From: Onchidella celtica
Taxonomy: Eukaryota > Mollusca > Gastropoda > Systellommatophora > Onchidiidae
Direction of reading: 5' to 3'
DNA length: 64,000 nt
NCBI GenBank assembly: GCA_963931925.1
Contig: OZ007583.1
Location: forward strand, 14,263,117 to 14,327,116
The position numbers were made by a program, and so were the translations under genes. A model generated the notes under the pieces. That model was not told where the DNA came from and searched no databases. It saw only the letters and a program-made list of their open reading frames with translations. Positions 1 to 12,545 of the stretch are shown piece by piece (the first letter of the stretch is position 1; every line of letters begins with the position of its first letter).

Positions 1-15
1 TTCGTGTCAGACTAT

Positions 16-696
16 TTATATCAGGAGGCCGGTAGCCTTTATGAAGGATGCTGTGCTCCTGAGTTCCTCTGCTGTCCCATATAGCTTGGTGTGTAGTGCC
101 GCACCTCGGGGCCAGCTGTTTTCCCTCGGTTCTCTGTATAGGGGGCATTGTTGGAGGACATGTTCTGCATTCTCTGGGCAGTTTCCAAATGGGCATGTCT
201 CAGTTTCTCCAACCCTGGATTTTTTGTAAAGGTGCTGCCGGAGTCTGTTATGTCCTGTTCTCAGCCTAAAAATGATAGTTTGCTCCTTTCTGCTGAGCAA
301 GTGTATCGCATCGTCTGTTACATGGCTTGGATGACTTTGTTTCCACTTGGATTTCAAGGCTGCCTTAATGTGACCTTTAGCTTCTGAGACTGTTATGTTT
401 TCTCTGTCTTGGGGGAAGTTTGCGCCATTTTTTGCCAGAGTGTCTGCCTTATCATTTCCGATGATGTTACAGTGACCAGGGATCCACTGGAGAACCACGT
501 TGCTTGCTGTGTGGCATAACTGCACTAAGGCAGAGGTGAGTTTGTTTTGATAATAATCATGTGAACTTTGAAGGGCCTGCAGGACTGACCTAGCATCTGT
601 GAGAATAACTATTTTTTGTTGTATTATGTCTCGGTTTTGTAAGTTTAGCGCAGCTTCTAGTATGGCTTCTGTTTCAGCTCTGTAGTTGGTAGAATA
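16..696 (-). pseudogene. LINE RNase H domain and C-terminal tail
   Basis: Encodes the RNase H part of the LINE, which removes RNA from the cDNA hybrid. Visible motifs are YRAETEAILEA (active-site Glu region), TDARSVLQAL (Asp), WIPGHCNIIGNDKADTLAK (the HxxxGNxxAD block), then a CPFGNC...H...C cluster in the tail. The first catalytic Asp (FTDGSAQEA) lies across the inserted LTR at about 1915. The reading frame resumes correctly on the far side once the LTR and its 5-bp duplication are discounted, so the LINE was in place before the LTR. The ORF start near 702 lies inside the LTR and is artificial. Confidence 0.85.
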
Positions 697-1811
697 TGTC
701 ACGAGTGGAGTGAGTGCAATTAAGGGGATTGCTACAGAGCGGGTGTGGAGTGGGAGGGGCTCACGGTAGACAGCAAGTTGGGCGTGCTGTTGTGGGTGGT
801 GGGAGGGTCTGGGTGGGGCGAGGGCGCGGTATTGCTGTCACTGCGGGTTGGAAGGTCCGACGGAGCGGACCTGTGAGTAAGAGCCCGTCGGGCGGACGTG
901 AAGGGAGCAGTCGAGAAGACTAGTGGAAGAGTCTTTCCAGTGGTGACTGGTATGTGGAGCGTTGATTGATTGTTATGATTGATGTATTGTGTTATATTCG
1001 TCTGTTGCCATGATGTGGGTAAGTGTATGTGAGGAATGTGGAAGTCCTTGATGTTGGATGTAGCAGTGTGCGCCACGAGCGATAGATGAAAGTGAGTTCA
1101 TGGATTTGTAGCGCGAGTGAGTAGTGTGTACTCCGATGGAGGTGTGTTACCGTAAGATGTGTGGTGAGTGAAAGGTGAACTAGTGTGTGTACGCTTCATG
1201 GATTGTAAGGAGAGGTGGAGTGAATAGAAATGGTAGGGTATTATACCAATGTAATGTTATTCTTGTAGGTGTCGGGGACGGGCCGAAGAGCCACCTCGAT
1301 GAGCACAAGTGATAGGCCAGCATAGGGCCGGAGGCCGTACACAGGCCAGAAGGGAGACTGTCGGGGCAGGACAGTAGAGGCACATAAAGTCGTGGCAGTC
1401 GGGCCACGGACAGGGACGTAGATATGAGAGTGAATGAGATACTATATTATTGCCATGATGAGGGGCAAGTGAACTGATAAGTTGTATGGCAATAGGAAGG
1501 TGATGTTGAGAGACGGCGGTGCCAGTGAATCATTAATGTGCTATTAAGACCCTGAGGGGAGAGGCTGAGGCCGAAGTGCCTTTAGGAGTAACTACCGGAT
1601 TGTGGATCCGAGGGAGAGTGTGTGTGAGAATAAGGCCGTTGTACGGCAGTTCATTTCAATAATATAATGTATGTAATTGCGCTATTATATGTATAATTAT
1701 GTTTAATAAATGTGTGAGTCTGATGGGTTGTTTTGTTAAGTGTTAACTTGTTTGTTCGTGATTGTCGTCCTGTCATAAACTATTACATCTCCCAGTCTGG
1801 GATTTGTGACA
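697..1811 (+). mobile_element. Solo LTR of the GMR1-like retrotransposon family
   Basis: The 1115-bp sequence starts TGTCAC and ends GTGACA, the same termini as the LTRs of the full elements at 19.9-35.1 kb. It is flanked by a perfect 5-bp target duplication, GAATA, at 692-696 and 1812-1816. AATAAA near 1710, about 100 bp before the end, is the probable polyadenylation signal. No internal region is present, so this is the product of recombination between two LTRs. Short open frames inside it recur in every LTR copy and are not judged to be genes. Confidence 0.95.
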
Positions 1812-1816
1812 GAATA

Positions 1817-3766
1817 TTTCCCTGTGGGTACTGATTGTTCTGATTCTTCCCCATTAGTCCATTGGATATATACACCACCTCCTCCATCTCTTACGGCTTC
1901 TTGTGCTGACCCGTCCGTGAATACCCGGATCCAGCTGTTTTGTGGATAGGAGCTGTCCAGCATTTCCTGTGTGAGTGATTGCAGCTCTGCCGTGGACTGA
2001 TTGGTCTTGGAGGTGATGCCGTAAATGGTGTCTTTGATTAGGGGAAAGTGTTGTCTTTCCCATGGAGGGCAGCAGTCAACCTCTGTAAGGTCCTCGTCTT
2101 CATCTATGGGTGGGATTTTAAGGTTGATTAACTGTTGTCTAGCTGATTTTATAAAGCTGGTTCTTTTTAGTCTGCTCTTTGTTGGTTTCTTTACTCTATC
2201 ATTCATAGGGTGATTTCGAAGGTTTTGAAACTTTGTTAGCTGTGAGGTTAGTTTTCCATTTTTTCTGTCCTCCAGTGGTTGTAAACCAGTGATGCTCTCC
2301 ATCTCTACAATAGGTGTGGATTTCATTCCCCCGGTGATAATTCGAAGGCTCTGGTTTTGGATGCGTTCCACTCTCTGGAAATTGCTCTTTGCTGCTGCTC
2401 CCCATGCTGAGATACCATACTCCAGAACCGGACGTATGTATCCGGTGTAGGTTTTCTTAAGTATGTTTTGTGCTGCACCCCAGTCTGTGCCTGCCAACTT
2501 TTTTAGGAGCGCAATCCGCTGCATTGCTTTAGTTTGGGTCTTTTCCAGATGGGCTTTCCATGTCAGTCGTTGGTCAAATGTGACTCCGAGGTATGAGTGT
2601 GAGTCATCTTTGATGAGAAGCTCGTTGTTGATTTTGAGTTTAGGTGCCTGCATTCTGGTGGAGAGACTAAAGACTGTGTGAGTTGTTTTCTTGGCATTCA
2701 GCTTCATGTTCCATGTTGTTGTCCATTGTTGTAGGTTGTTTAGGGTAGACTGAAGACGCATCTGAGCTGTGCCAAGGCTTGTCTCCGAACAGAGTAGTGC
2801 CAGATCATCAGCATACATTACCGCTTTCATTCTTGGAGTTAGAATTTCTTTTATGTCATTCATGAAGAGGTTGAAGAGTGTGGGGGATATCACTCCTCCC
2901 TGAGGGACTCCATGTTTCAGTTGTGCAGTGCTACTTTGTTTACCTTGTAACCTTACTTTTGCTTTCCTGTCGTGATGTATTGTTTTATCCACTGGTACAT
3001 CCGGTTGGACACTTTCGCTTTCAGGAGTTTAAGAAGGAGACCATTCTTCCATACGCGGTCGAATGCTTTCTCCATATCTACCCATACTGTGATGGTCACT
3101 TTCTTTTCCTGGAAACCGTCTTCTACGACTTGTGATATGTAGGTTATCTGGTCCTCTGTTGATCTACATTTTCTGAAACCGGCTTGTTCGTCCATGATGA
3201 GTCTTTCCTTCTCGATGAACCAGGTTAGTCTACTGTTTATGATCCTCTCCATTACCTTACACAGGCAGCTTGTAAGGCTGATTGGGCGGTAGCTATCCAC
3301 TCTATTTCTTGGCTTGCCTGGCTTGTGAATTGGGATGAGTGTGGCTTTTTTCCAGGTTCCAGGAATCCTGCCATATTTCCAACTGGAGTTGAAGAGGGCC
3401 AGCAGTTTCTTCTTAGCATTCTGTCCAAGGTGAATTAACATATCATTTGTTACTTCGTCTGGACCAGGGGCTTGTTTTTGTTTCAGTTTCTGGAGGGCAG
3501 TGTTCAGTTCCTCCATGGTGAGTGAGCTGGTCATTGTGTTCTCCTTTGGCTGTTCTGGTTGGCTGTCTTCCAAGTCCTGTATGTTTGCTTGTACTTCCTG
3601 TTCTTTATCATAGTCTACATCTGCGTTGCCAACAGACTGGAACTGTTTCAAGAGTTCTTGTGCAGCTGCCTTTCCAGATAGGAGGTTGCCTTCTTTTTCA
3701 ATAGTTATCGTGGCATATCTGTTTGCTTCTTTGTTGAGGGACTTTGTTAGCTTCCATAGTTTGAAC
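1817..3766 (-). pseudogene. LINE reverse transcriptase, frameshifted
   Basis: Reverse transcriptase of the LINE. The amino part (2953-3766) has the conserved block RPISLTSCLCKVMERI, the AGFRKCRSTEDQ block and motif A, WVDMEKAFDRVW. The carboxy part (1817-2992) has motif B, HGVPQGGVISPTLFN, motif C, MYADDLALL near 2803-2820, and thumb/connection sequence such as SYLGVTFDQRLTWKAH. The two parts are in different frames: the first stops at TAA near 2953 while the second is already open, so a one-base indel near 2960-2990 breaks the protein. The N-terminal endonuclease is absent. It cannot encode an active polymerase as it stands. Confidence 0.85.
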
Positions 3767-4568
3767 AATGACACTCAGATGTTCTATTCATCGTAACCAG
3801 CCTCCACGAAACAGTGAACAGTCAGATCTTTCAAGACGTATTTCATCTAATATTGACATTAACTACGCTGTCTCTATGCTTATCAGTCGAACCCGGGGTG
3901 GCAGGTCGAAGAGCGAAACTGTGGCTGAAGTTTCGTCGCGTTCCCCGGCAAAAGCTAAAGCGGACCTCGATTCAATGAATGTAGAAGGGGCAATCGCAGA
4001 GGCAGGTTCCACCTCAAAAGTGCTCGGCTATTTACAACTTACGCGGGACTATCCTCTTGAAGAACAGTCTGGAAGATACGTTTGCGATGTCAAGGTCCTC
4101 AACTCCGCTCAACATATGCAAATGGTGTCTGTGGCAATGAACATGAGCCAACGTAGTCCAACCACAGATGACTTTGTACTAAACTTTATACAGTTGAGGA
4201 GAGACTTGAGAATGTTTAAGAACAATACTAGAATTCAATTAAATGAGGCCGATAAAAAGATTGCAGAGATGGAAAAAGTTACTCAGAAACTGATTGGGCT
4301 AGTTGGCGATGGGCGAGGCCAGATGATACAAAAAGGTGAATTGGTCTGCAATTTCAAAGGGTCTAAAACTATAACGTTTGCTCAGAGTTATGACAGTCCC
4401 CCTGAAGTTGTCATAGCGATTAGTTACCTATATGAAGATGAAAGCAACAGGTATGGTGCAGATCTTAAGCCAGTTGCCAGTGGCATAAAAAACACAGGGT
4501 TCAAAATCGCATGTTCCCAATCTAAATGCTTTAACTGCAAATTTGTGTGGATAGCATTTAAGAAGTAG
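3764..4568 (+). pseudogene. Ig + H-type lectin protein, paralogue 1, 5'-truncated
   Basis: Open frame of about 266 codons, read from the point where homology to paralogue 2 (49785-50644) begins. Visible parts are an Ig-like domain (first Cys in MTLRCSIHR, second in GRYVCDVKVL, with LGYLQLTRDYPLEEQSG before it, as in gastropod FREP-type Ig domains), a charged heptad-like stretch (residues about 135-180), and an H-type lectin domain with SPPEVVIAISY, NTGFKIAC and KFVWIAF. It ends in TAG at 4566-4568. The A-strand of the Ig domain, the splice acceptor and any signal peptide are missing and are replaced by the LINE at 3766. No stops or frameshifts are seen in the rest, so the break is recent or the exon is still used from an alternative start. 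Expression is unknown. Confidence 0.75.
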
Positions 4569-4710
4569 GCTGCCTATCTCACCATTTCTCTTTTACCTAA
4601 GGCACTACATACACAAATATTCTCATGTTGTCACAGAAAAATAAAACAAAATACAGTAAAAAGGTTTAAATGTCAACTTTTCTCTCTCTCTCTCTCCCTC
4701 TCCCCCCCTC

Positions 4711-4752
<42 letters not shown>

Positions 4753-5360
4753 CCTCTCTCTCTGCTTTAAAAAAAAAATATTTACAAATTATCTCTTCCA
4801 AATGGATGTGCAGAAATATTGTGTTTATCGTGGCTCTTTTTTTCTTCTAGAGAACAATACTTACATATAATTATAAATGTATGAAATGTACGGAGGCGAT
4901 CTAGTAGGTAGATTTGAGCAAATGGTTATAAACGATATATGAAGCATCAACGTGTGATTCTTGTTTTTTCCTTCCTGTTTAACCTACTTGTATTCCTGTA
5001 TTACCTGAACATTTGGACTGACACACAAACAGAACACCAATGTCACCGAATATCATTGTTTCTGTCTCACCAGCTTCATTCCACGGTCCAATGTTAAAAT
5101 ACATTAGAACTGCGAATTTATCATACAAATATGAGTATTGCGATCACAAAAGTGAATACCATCTCGAGAACAGAACTCTTGGGGTGGCAATTAGTATTAT
5201 ATGGGTAAGAGTGAGAAATGAGCTTTACATTCGTTATCATGAATTAATAGACACGCCATAGTCCGTAGGGTGCGCTCTTATTGTGTGTGAAATTGGGACG
5301 GTTCTTCTTGGATCCAAATATGGAAAGAGGATAAAAGGCCCTTCTGTGAACAATCCAACC
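4569..5360 (+). other. 3' UTR and flank of lectin paralogue 1, duplicated at 50645-51490
   Basis: No gene. This stretch aligns by eye, colinearly, with the sequence after the stop codon of paralogue 2. Shared blocks include CTAAGGCACTACATACA, GAGCAAATGGT followed by ATAAACGATA, CACCAGCTTCATTCCAC and GAGGATAAAAGGCCCTTCTG. AATAAA at 4640-4645 is a possible polyadenylation signal; the matching site in paralogue 2 reads GATAAC. A short frame at 5040-5261 is not conserved as coding sequence in the other copy. Confidence 0.75.
4679..4763. repeat. (CT)n microsatellite in the 3' UTR of paralogue 1
   Basis: An interrupted CT-rich tract about 115 bp past the stop codon. An equivalent tract lies at the same place after paralogue 2 (50787-50848). 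The leucine/serine-rich frame across it is a by-product of the repeat. Confidence 0.9.
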
Positions 5361-6079
5361 CTGGCGATATATATATAATACACCCACTTAAGCTTCCCTT
5401 CAGATATGACCAGGTTGTTAATATTGTGCTCTCTAGGTCAAGGTAACAATTCCTAAAGGCAGCCTTCATTTGTTTGTAAATATAATGTGAGAATCACAAT
5501 CATGAGAATGTTACTGACACCGATTTGTGTTAATCATTTTGAAAAGAAATGCGTGACGGCATATTTCTGTCCGTGGAAAGTTAGACAAGGTATAAAATTA
5601 CCTTTGCTCAAACAATACTTTCTATCATCTTTATACAGAATAAATATTGTTTGTCTCTGTCTCTCGTCTGTTTACAGATATCCTAGCAGACAGCAATCCT
5701 TGATAAAAATAGAAAACGAACAAAACGAACACAACAAACTGTACAGAACTGTATAATACTACATGTACTTAAGATCACACAATTACATCCAAATCCACAT
5801 TTACAAATACCTACAATCTTAACGATCCAGGTGTCTCAAAAGAAAGTTCAGTTCAAAATTTAAAACAAGCCTATCACTATCAGACTTATGATACCATTTC
5901 CTTGAAGTGGTAATTCAACCCTTCTTTAGGATATTTCTGTATGGAATAGAATGTCATGTCAAAGACCGTCAGTAATTTAAAAAAAAACCCCATTGCAAAC
6001 TGTTTTAGTATGTTTTTGTTGTCACCTATTATTTATCTAATGAATTGTAAGTGCAATGATACGGATAAGGTCCTACCTT
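5361..6079. other. Downstream flank of paralogue 1, similar to 55870-56960
   Basis: No gene recognised. Parts align with the third flank copy: CAGATATGACCAGGTTGTT near 5401 against CAGATATTGCCAGGTTGTT near 55884; AATCATTTTGAAAAGAAATGC near 5531 against the same block near 56533; and TCCTTGATA...AAAACGAACAAA near 5697 against TCCTTGATAGAAAAAGAAAAC near 56724. It ends at the solo LTR. Confidence 0.6.
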
Positions 6080-7021
6080 TGTCACGAGTGGAGTGAGTGC
6101 AATTAAGGGGATTGCTACAGAGCGGGTGTAGAGTAAGAAGGACTCACAGTAGACAGCAAGTTAAGCGTGCTGTTGTGAGTAGTGGGGGGGTCTGAAGGAG
6201 GCGAAAGCGCTGTATAGCTATCACTGCAAGTTAGAAGGTCCGACGGAGCGGACCTGTGAATAAGAGCCATCGGGCGGAAAGGGAGCAGTCGAGAAGACTA
6301 GTGGAAAAGTCTTTCCAGTAATGACTGGTGTCGGGGACGGGCCGAAGAGCCACCTCGATGAGCACAAGTGATAGGCCAGCATAGGGCCGGAGGCCACACA
6401 TAGGCCAGAAGTGAGGCTGTCAGTACCGGACAGTAGAGGCACATAAAGTCGTGGCAGTCAGGCCACGGACAGGGACGTAGATATGAGAGTGAATGAGATA
6501 CTATATTGTTGCCATGTTGATAGGCTAGTGAACTGATACTATGTTGTTGCCATGTTGATAGGCTAGTGAACTGATACTATGTTGTTGCCATGTTGATAGG
6601 CTAGTGAACTGATACTATGTTGTTGCCATGTTGATGGCTATGGAAATAATAATGTGTTATTGCCCTGCTGAGGTGCTAGGGGAGTGCTAAGGTGTATGAC
6701 AATAGGGAGGGGATATTGAGAGACTGCGGTGCCAGTAAATTATTAATGTGCTATTAAGACCCTGAGGGGAGAGGCTGAGGCCGAAGTGCCTTTAGGAGTA
6801 ACTACCGGATTGTGGATCCGAGGGAGAGTGTGTGTGAGAATAAGGCCGTTGTACGGCAGTCATTTCAATAATATAATGTATGTAATTGCGCTATTATATG
6901 TATAATTATGTCTAATAAATGTGTGAGTCTGATGGGCTGTTTTGTTAAGTGTTAAACTTGTTTGTTCGTGATTGTCGTCCTGTCATAAACTATTACATCT
7001 CCCAGTCTGGGATTTGTGACA
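6080..7021 (+). mobile_element. Second solo LTR, with internal tandem repeats
   Basis: A 942-bp LTR with TGTCAC and GTGACA ends and a perfect 5-bp target duplication, ACCTT, at 6075-6079 and 7022-7026. It lacks part of the left half seen in the other LTRs. Near 6500-6625 it carries about three tandem copies of a unit of roughly 40 bp containing GTTGCCATGTTGATAGGC. AATAAA lies near 6914. No internal retrotransposon sequence is attached. Confidence 0.95.
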
Positions 7022-7026
7022 ACCTT

Positions 7027-7744
7027 ACCACATAATAAATAGGCCTGATACAAAAAAATATTATGAAAATAGCCATGGAAACTAAAAAAACAAAAGAAAC
7101 AAAACAAAAAACAACAGTGTATTGCTGCTTGTTTCTGTCCGTATAAGTGGTCTTGTACACAGCATCTGCTCCGCTCTTTTTACGGAAAATGACGTATACA
7201 AAACTTTCTTTGCCTCTATAGCGGTTACAAGTGGAGCGGAACGAATGCTGTGGAACATTATACAGAGGCAAAGAAAAATATTTTACTTTTTCATACGTCA
7301 TTTTCCTGAAACATCAACAAAAAAAGCGGAGCGGAGGGGATGCGGTGGACAAGAGCGACAAAGGCAAACAAACCACAACAATAACAACAAAAACAAACCG
7401 ATTAACAAATGACTTACTTAATGTTTAAATTCCAGGAAAGATATTAAGTGACTGAAATTACAACACATTGTTTTTTAAAGATTCCAATTGTTTAAAATAC
7501 AGCATAGCTGTCATGGTGTACTATCTACAGCCTCAGGGTTATTTCTCCAAAAGTCCTAATGACAAAGGTCAAGAGGAAGACGCCAGGAAAATTTCATGCA
7601 GATGCGATATGCACTAGTGGCGTTAGATTTTGATGAAAATTCCATTTTTTTTTTCTATAATACAGATTATCTTCACGTCCCATGAACACGGTAGCATTTC
7701 TTTCATTGTGCATTCATTTATGTGGAAGTCACCAACTGTTGTCC
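7027..7744. other. Unassigned sequence around the foldback
   Basis: Apart from the foldback, one short block near 7511-7560 (TGGTGTACTA...TTTCTCCAAAAG) resembles the sequence directly after the lectin flank at 51489-51540. No gene is recognised. Confidence 0.4.
7122..7375. repeat. Imperfect foldback (inverted repeat)
   Basis: Two arms of about 90-100 bp face each other around a loop of about 40 bp at 7222-7262. Matching blocks are GAAAATGACGTATAC on the left against GTATGACGTCATTTTCC-type sequence on the right (ATACGTCATTTTCC near 7295), CTTTGCCTCTATA against CAGAGGCAAAG, and GCTCCGCTC against AGCGGAGCGGAGG. It could be a MITE or foldback element; no clear target duplication was seen. Confidence 0.6.
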
Positions 7745-8105
7745 GTGGTTAGTGTATATTATTATATGATAACTTGGTTATTCTGCCAACAAAATATCAC
7801 CTGTCCCCTGAGGGCATCTCCGTTTTTGAAGTTTGCCTTCGCGCGTGAGGACACAAAGGTGTTCCACTGGCTGCGATCTTCACATTTCTGACTTATCTCT
7901 TGCACGGATAAATTGCTGACATCCTTGGTGTTGCTGTCGTATGTGATTGATGCTCTTCCTCTTTTTCTCTTTGATTCTATTTTTCCTTGCAGGATAATTT
8001 TCATGAGATTGGTTTTCTTATTTCTCATTGCATGTCCTACATATTTAAGCCTTCTTTTGTTGATGAAATTGAGTAGTTGTCGTTTGATTGATAGATCTGA
8101 TCACC
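7745..8105 (-). pseudogene. LINE C-terminal tail fragment
   Basis: The minus strand reads LLNFINKRRLKYVGHAMRN, then KTNLMKIILQGKIESKRKRG and RAKANFKNGD. The pattern of a (W/Y)xGH motif followed by a basic, arginine/glycine-rich stretch is the usual C-terminal tail after the RT of endonuclease-RT LINEs common in molluscs. Only the last ~110 codons are left; the RT itself is absent, so this is a dead 5'-truncated copy. The clade is not determined. Confidence 0.65.
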
Positions 8106-8139
8106 TCTATCAGATCTTTCAACAAAATGTATAAACACA

Positions 8140-9020
8140 TTAAACATGATCTTGAATGGATACCGTTGAAAACCCTAACCCATGATATTCTGTTATTATA
8201 TATACGGTAAAGAAACTAAAAACAGGAAGATGCTAAATAAATGCAAACATCAAACTAAAATAAAAAATGCATTGCAATTGTAAATAATGTTATACAGGCT
8301 GGGCTAAACATCAGTGCAAAATTTTATGCAAAATATCCAAAAAAAAGAAAAATAGTTTAGATACTCTCCTTTTTTGAGGGGTATTTGCCATTTTGTTGTA
8401 TGCGACATTTGGCGGATTTTGAGGTTTTGTCATGAAAGTGGTTCTCTCACTCCTAATTTTATAATGCACATGTGTCATTCCAATCAGTAAAAACTTGACG
8501 AGACTTGATGTGCTATGCGTTTTGGCTCTCTTGCCTAGGAACGTTCAACCTCATTTTCTCGAAAAGGCAAAAGTGCACATACAATACATTAGAAAAATAC
8601 ACAGCGATTTCTTGACAAGCTTAGCTCTCGAATAATGGATGGACCCCCGAGGGAATGCAATAAGACTTCTTTAGAAACCAACATATAATAATTATAATTT
8701 TACTTAGTATCTGATAAAAGCTAAAGGAACGGGCCATTGAAGCAGCTCCTTTAAATAATCACTTACAACTGAACTACTGAACAGATTTATCCTCGGCAAA
8801 ACTGTAATAATTAATATTTTCCAATACTTATATCTATAGAGGGTAAACCGCTGGCTTTAGGAGATTAAGACTGGGTACAGGGGAGGGGATAAGAGTGGGT
8901 AATTCAACACCAGGAACAGGTGTCGGTCAGCCTGTCTGTTTATGCATTTGCCCGTTTGTGTGTGTTTTGTAGTATTTGGATAATAAGCGTTTGGCCTATT
9001 TCCTTTTTCTTTCTTTGTCC
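8140..9020. other. Unassigned AT-rich sequence
   Basis: No gene, RNA or repeat structure that I can support. Open frames here are short and lack recognisable motifs. Confidence 0.4.
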
Positions 9021-9021
9021 T

Positions 9022-11642
<2,621 letters not shown>

Positions 11643-11946
11643 CTATAGACCCTTTTCACTTCCGCGTGACGGTTGTTTGCGGGGAGCCACGCGGCTTCGA
11701 AAAGCACCGTGTAGGGCAAAAACCTCCACTTGCCTTAATGATGGCATCTGAATATGTGCACAGTCTAAGGAAAGATACATTTTTATGCCTGAACCTGCAC
11801 GTAACGGGTTTGTACAGTTGGGTGCCCAACAAGAGGATGGCATCGTTCGGTTGTTGTCCACCGCTTCCGCCATACAAGTGGGATACCCATTCATTTTGTT
11901 TGCAAATCACGTGATATGGAGGACGGTAAATGAAAAGGGTCTATAG
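11643..11946 (-). mobile_element. MITE with 16-bp terminal inverted repeats and a THAP-like start
   Basis: A 304-bp element bounded by perfect 16-bp inverted repeats, CTATAGACCCTTTTCA at 11643-11658 and its complement at 11931-11946. On the minus strand, near 11840-11770, it reads MPSSCWAPNCTN followed by GSGIKMYLSL. This fits the start of a THAP DNA-binding domain (MPxxCxAxxC...). The element is therefore probably an internal-deletion derivative of a THAP-transposase transposon that kept the first coding exon. The exact target duplication is ambiguous because the ends contain TATA. Confidence 0.65.
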
Positions 11947-12391
11947 GGTTTAACCAAGAGTGGAATTTGCTGGTCCTTGATGTAGTGGGATTTTATTCTT
12001 GCTTTAGCAGATTGATAGTTAGGCCATTTAAAAAAAAAAAAAAAACCTTCATTTGCAGGACTAAACCTCCAACTTTTAACATATCCTACGGTTTGTCAAG
12101 GGCTAGAAACATGCCATATCATTTTTTTTTTTAAAGAGTCCAGTTACGATAGTTTACCATACTACCTACCCATCAGTCATAATCAATCTACAGCAGGTGT
12201 TAATGACACAATAAAACATTTTTTAATAAGAATAATGGCGAACGGGACAATGATAAATCTGAGTACGTGCCAGAGATGCAATGAACAGGTCCACAGCTAT
12301 TACAATAAAAGCGCGTGCCAAAGGCCCAATAATATTATCTGGTTTAATAGATGGTGTCATAGAAAAAGATAGATGAATGGGGAGTGGGTGA

Positions 12392-12392
<1 letters not shown>
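11947..12392. other. Unassigned sequence
   Basis: Contains two poly(A)/poly(T) runs (near 12030 and 12122). No gene is recognised. Confidence 0.4.
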
Positions 12393-12466
<74 letters not shown>

Positions 12467-12468
12467 GG

Positions 12469-12527
<59 letters not shown>

Positions 12528-12545
12528 AGAGAGAGAGAGAGAGAA
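12393..12545. repeat. (GA)n microsatellite
   Basis: Interrupted GA tract with short poly-G interruptions near 12465 and 12517. Overlapping frames on both strands are low-complexity artefacts. Confidence 0.95.

Larger units (their letters stand above)
1..3766 (-). mobile_element. RNase H-bearing LINE (I-like), 5'-truncated, split by a solo LTR
   Basis: A non-LTR retrotransposon read on the minus strand. From right to left it shows a pre-RT segment, reverse transcriptase, an RNase H domain and a cysteine/histidine-rich tail ending in a stop at 16-18. No endonuclease is present, so the copy is 5'-truncated, as is usual for target-primed insertion. Its 5' border lies at about 3761-3767, exactly where homology to the lectin paralogue begins, so it inserted in or deleted part of that exon. 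A solo LTR interrupts it at 697-1811. RNase H at the C-terminus suggests the I/Nimb/LOA group; the exact clade is inferred, not shown. The 3' UTR and any target duplication lie left of the window. Confidence 0.85.

Noticed and set aside
16-702. RNase H as an independent host gene
   Set aside because: It continues the LINE frame across the solo LTR, including the split catalytic domain.
1180-1407. Frame MARLPRLYVPLLS inside the LTR, also at 23.7 and 29.5 kb
   Set aside because: It recurs because the LTR recurs, and is open only on the antisense strand of transcribed LTR sequence with no homologue known to me.
5040-5261. 73-codon frame after lectin paralogue 1
   Set aside because: In the 3' flank; the equivalent frame in the paralogue 2 flank differs and is not conserved.
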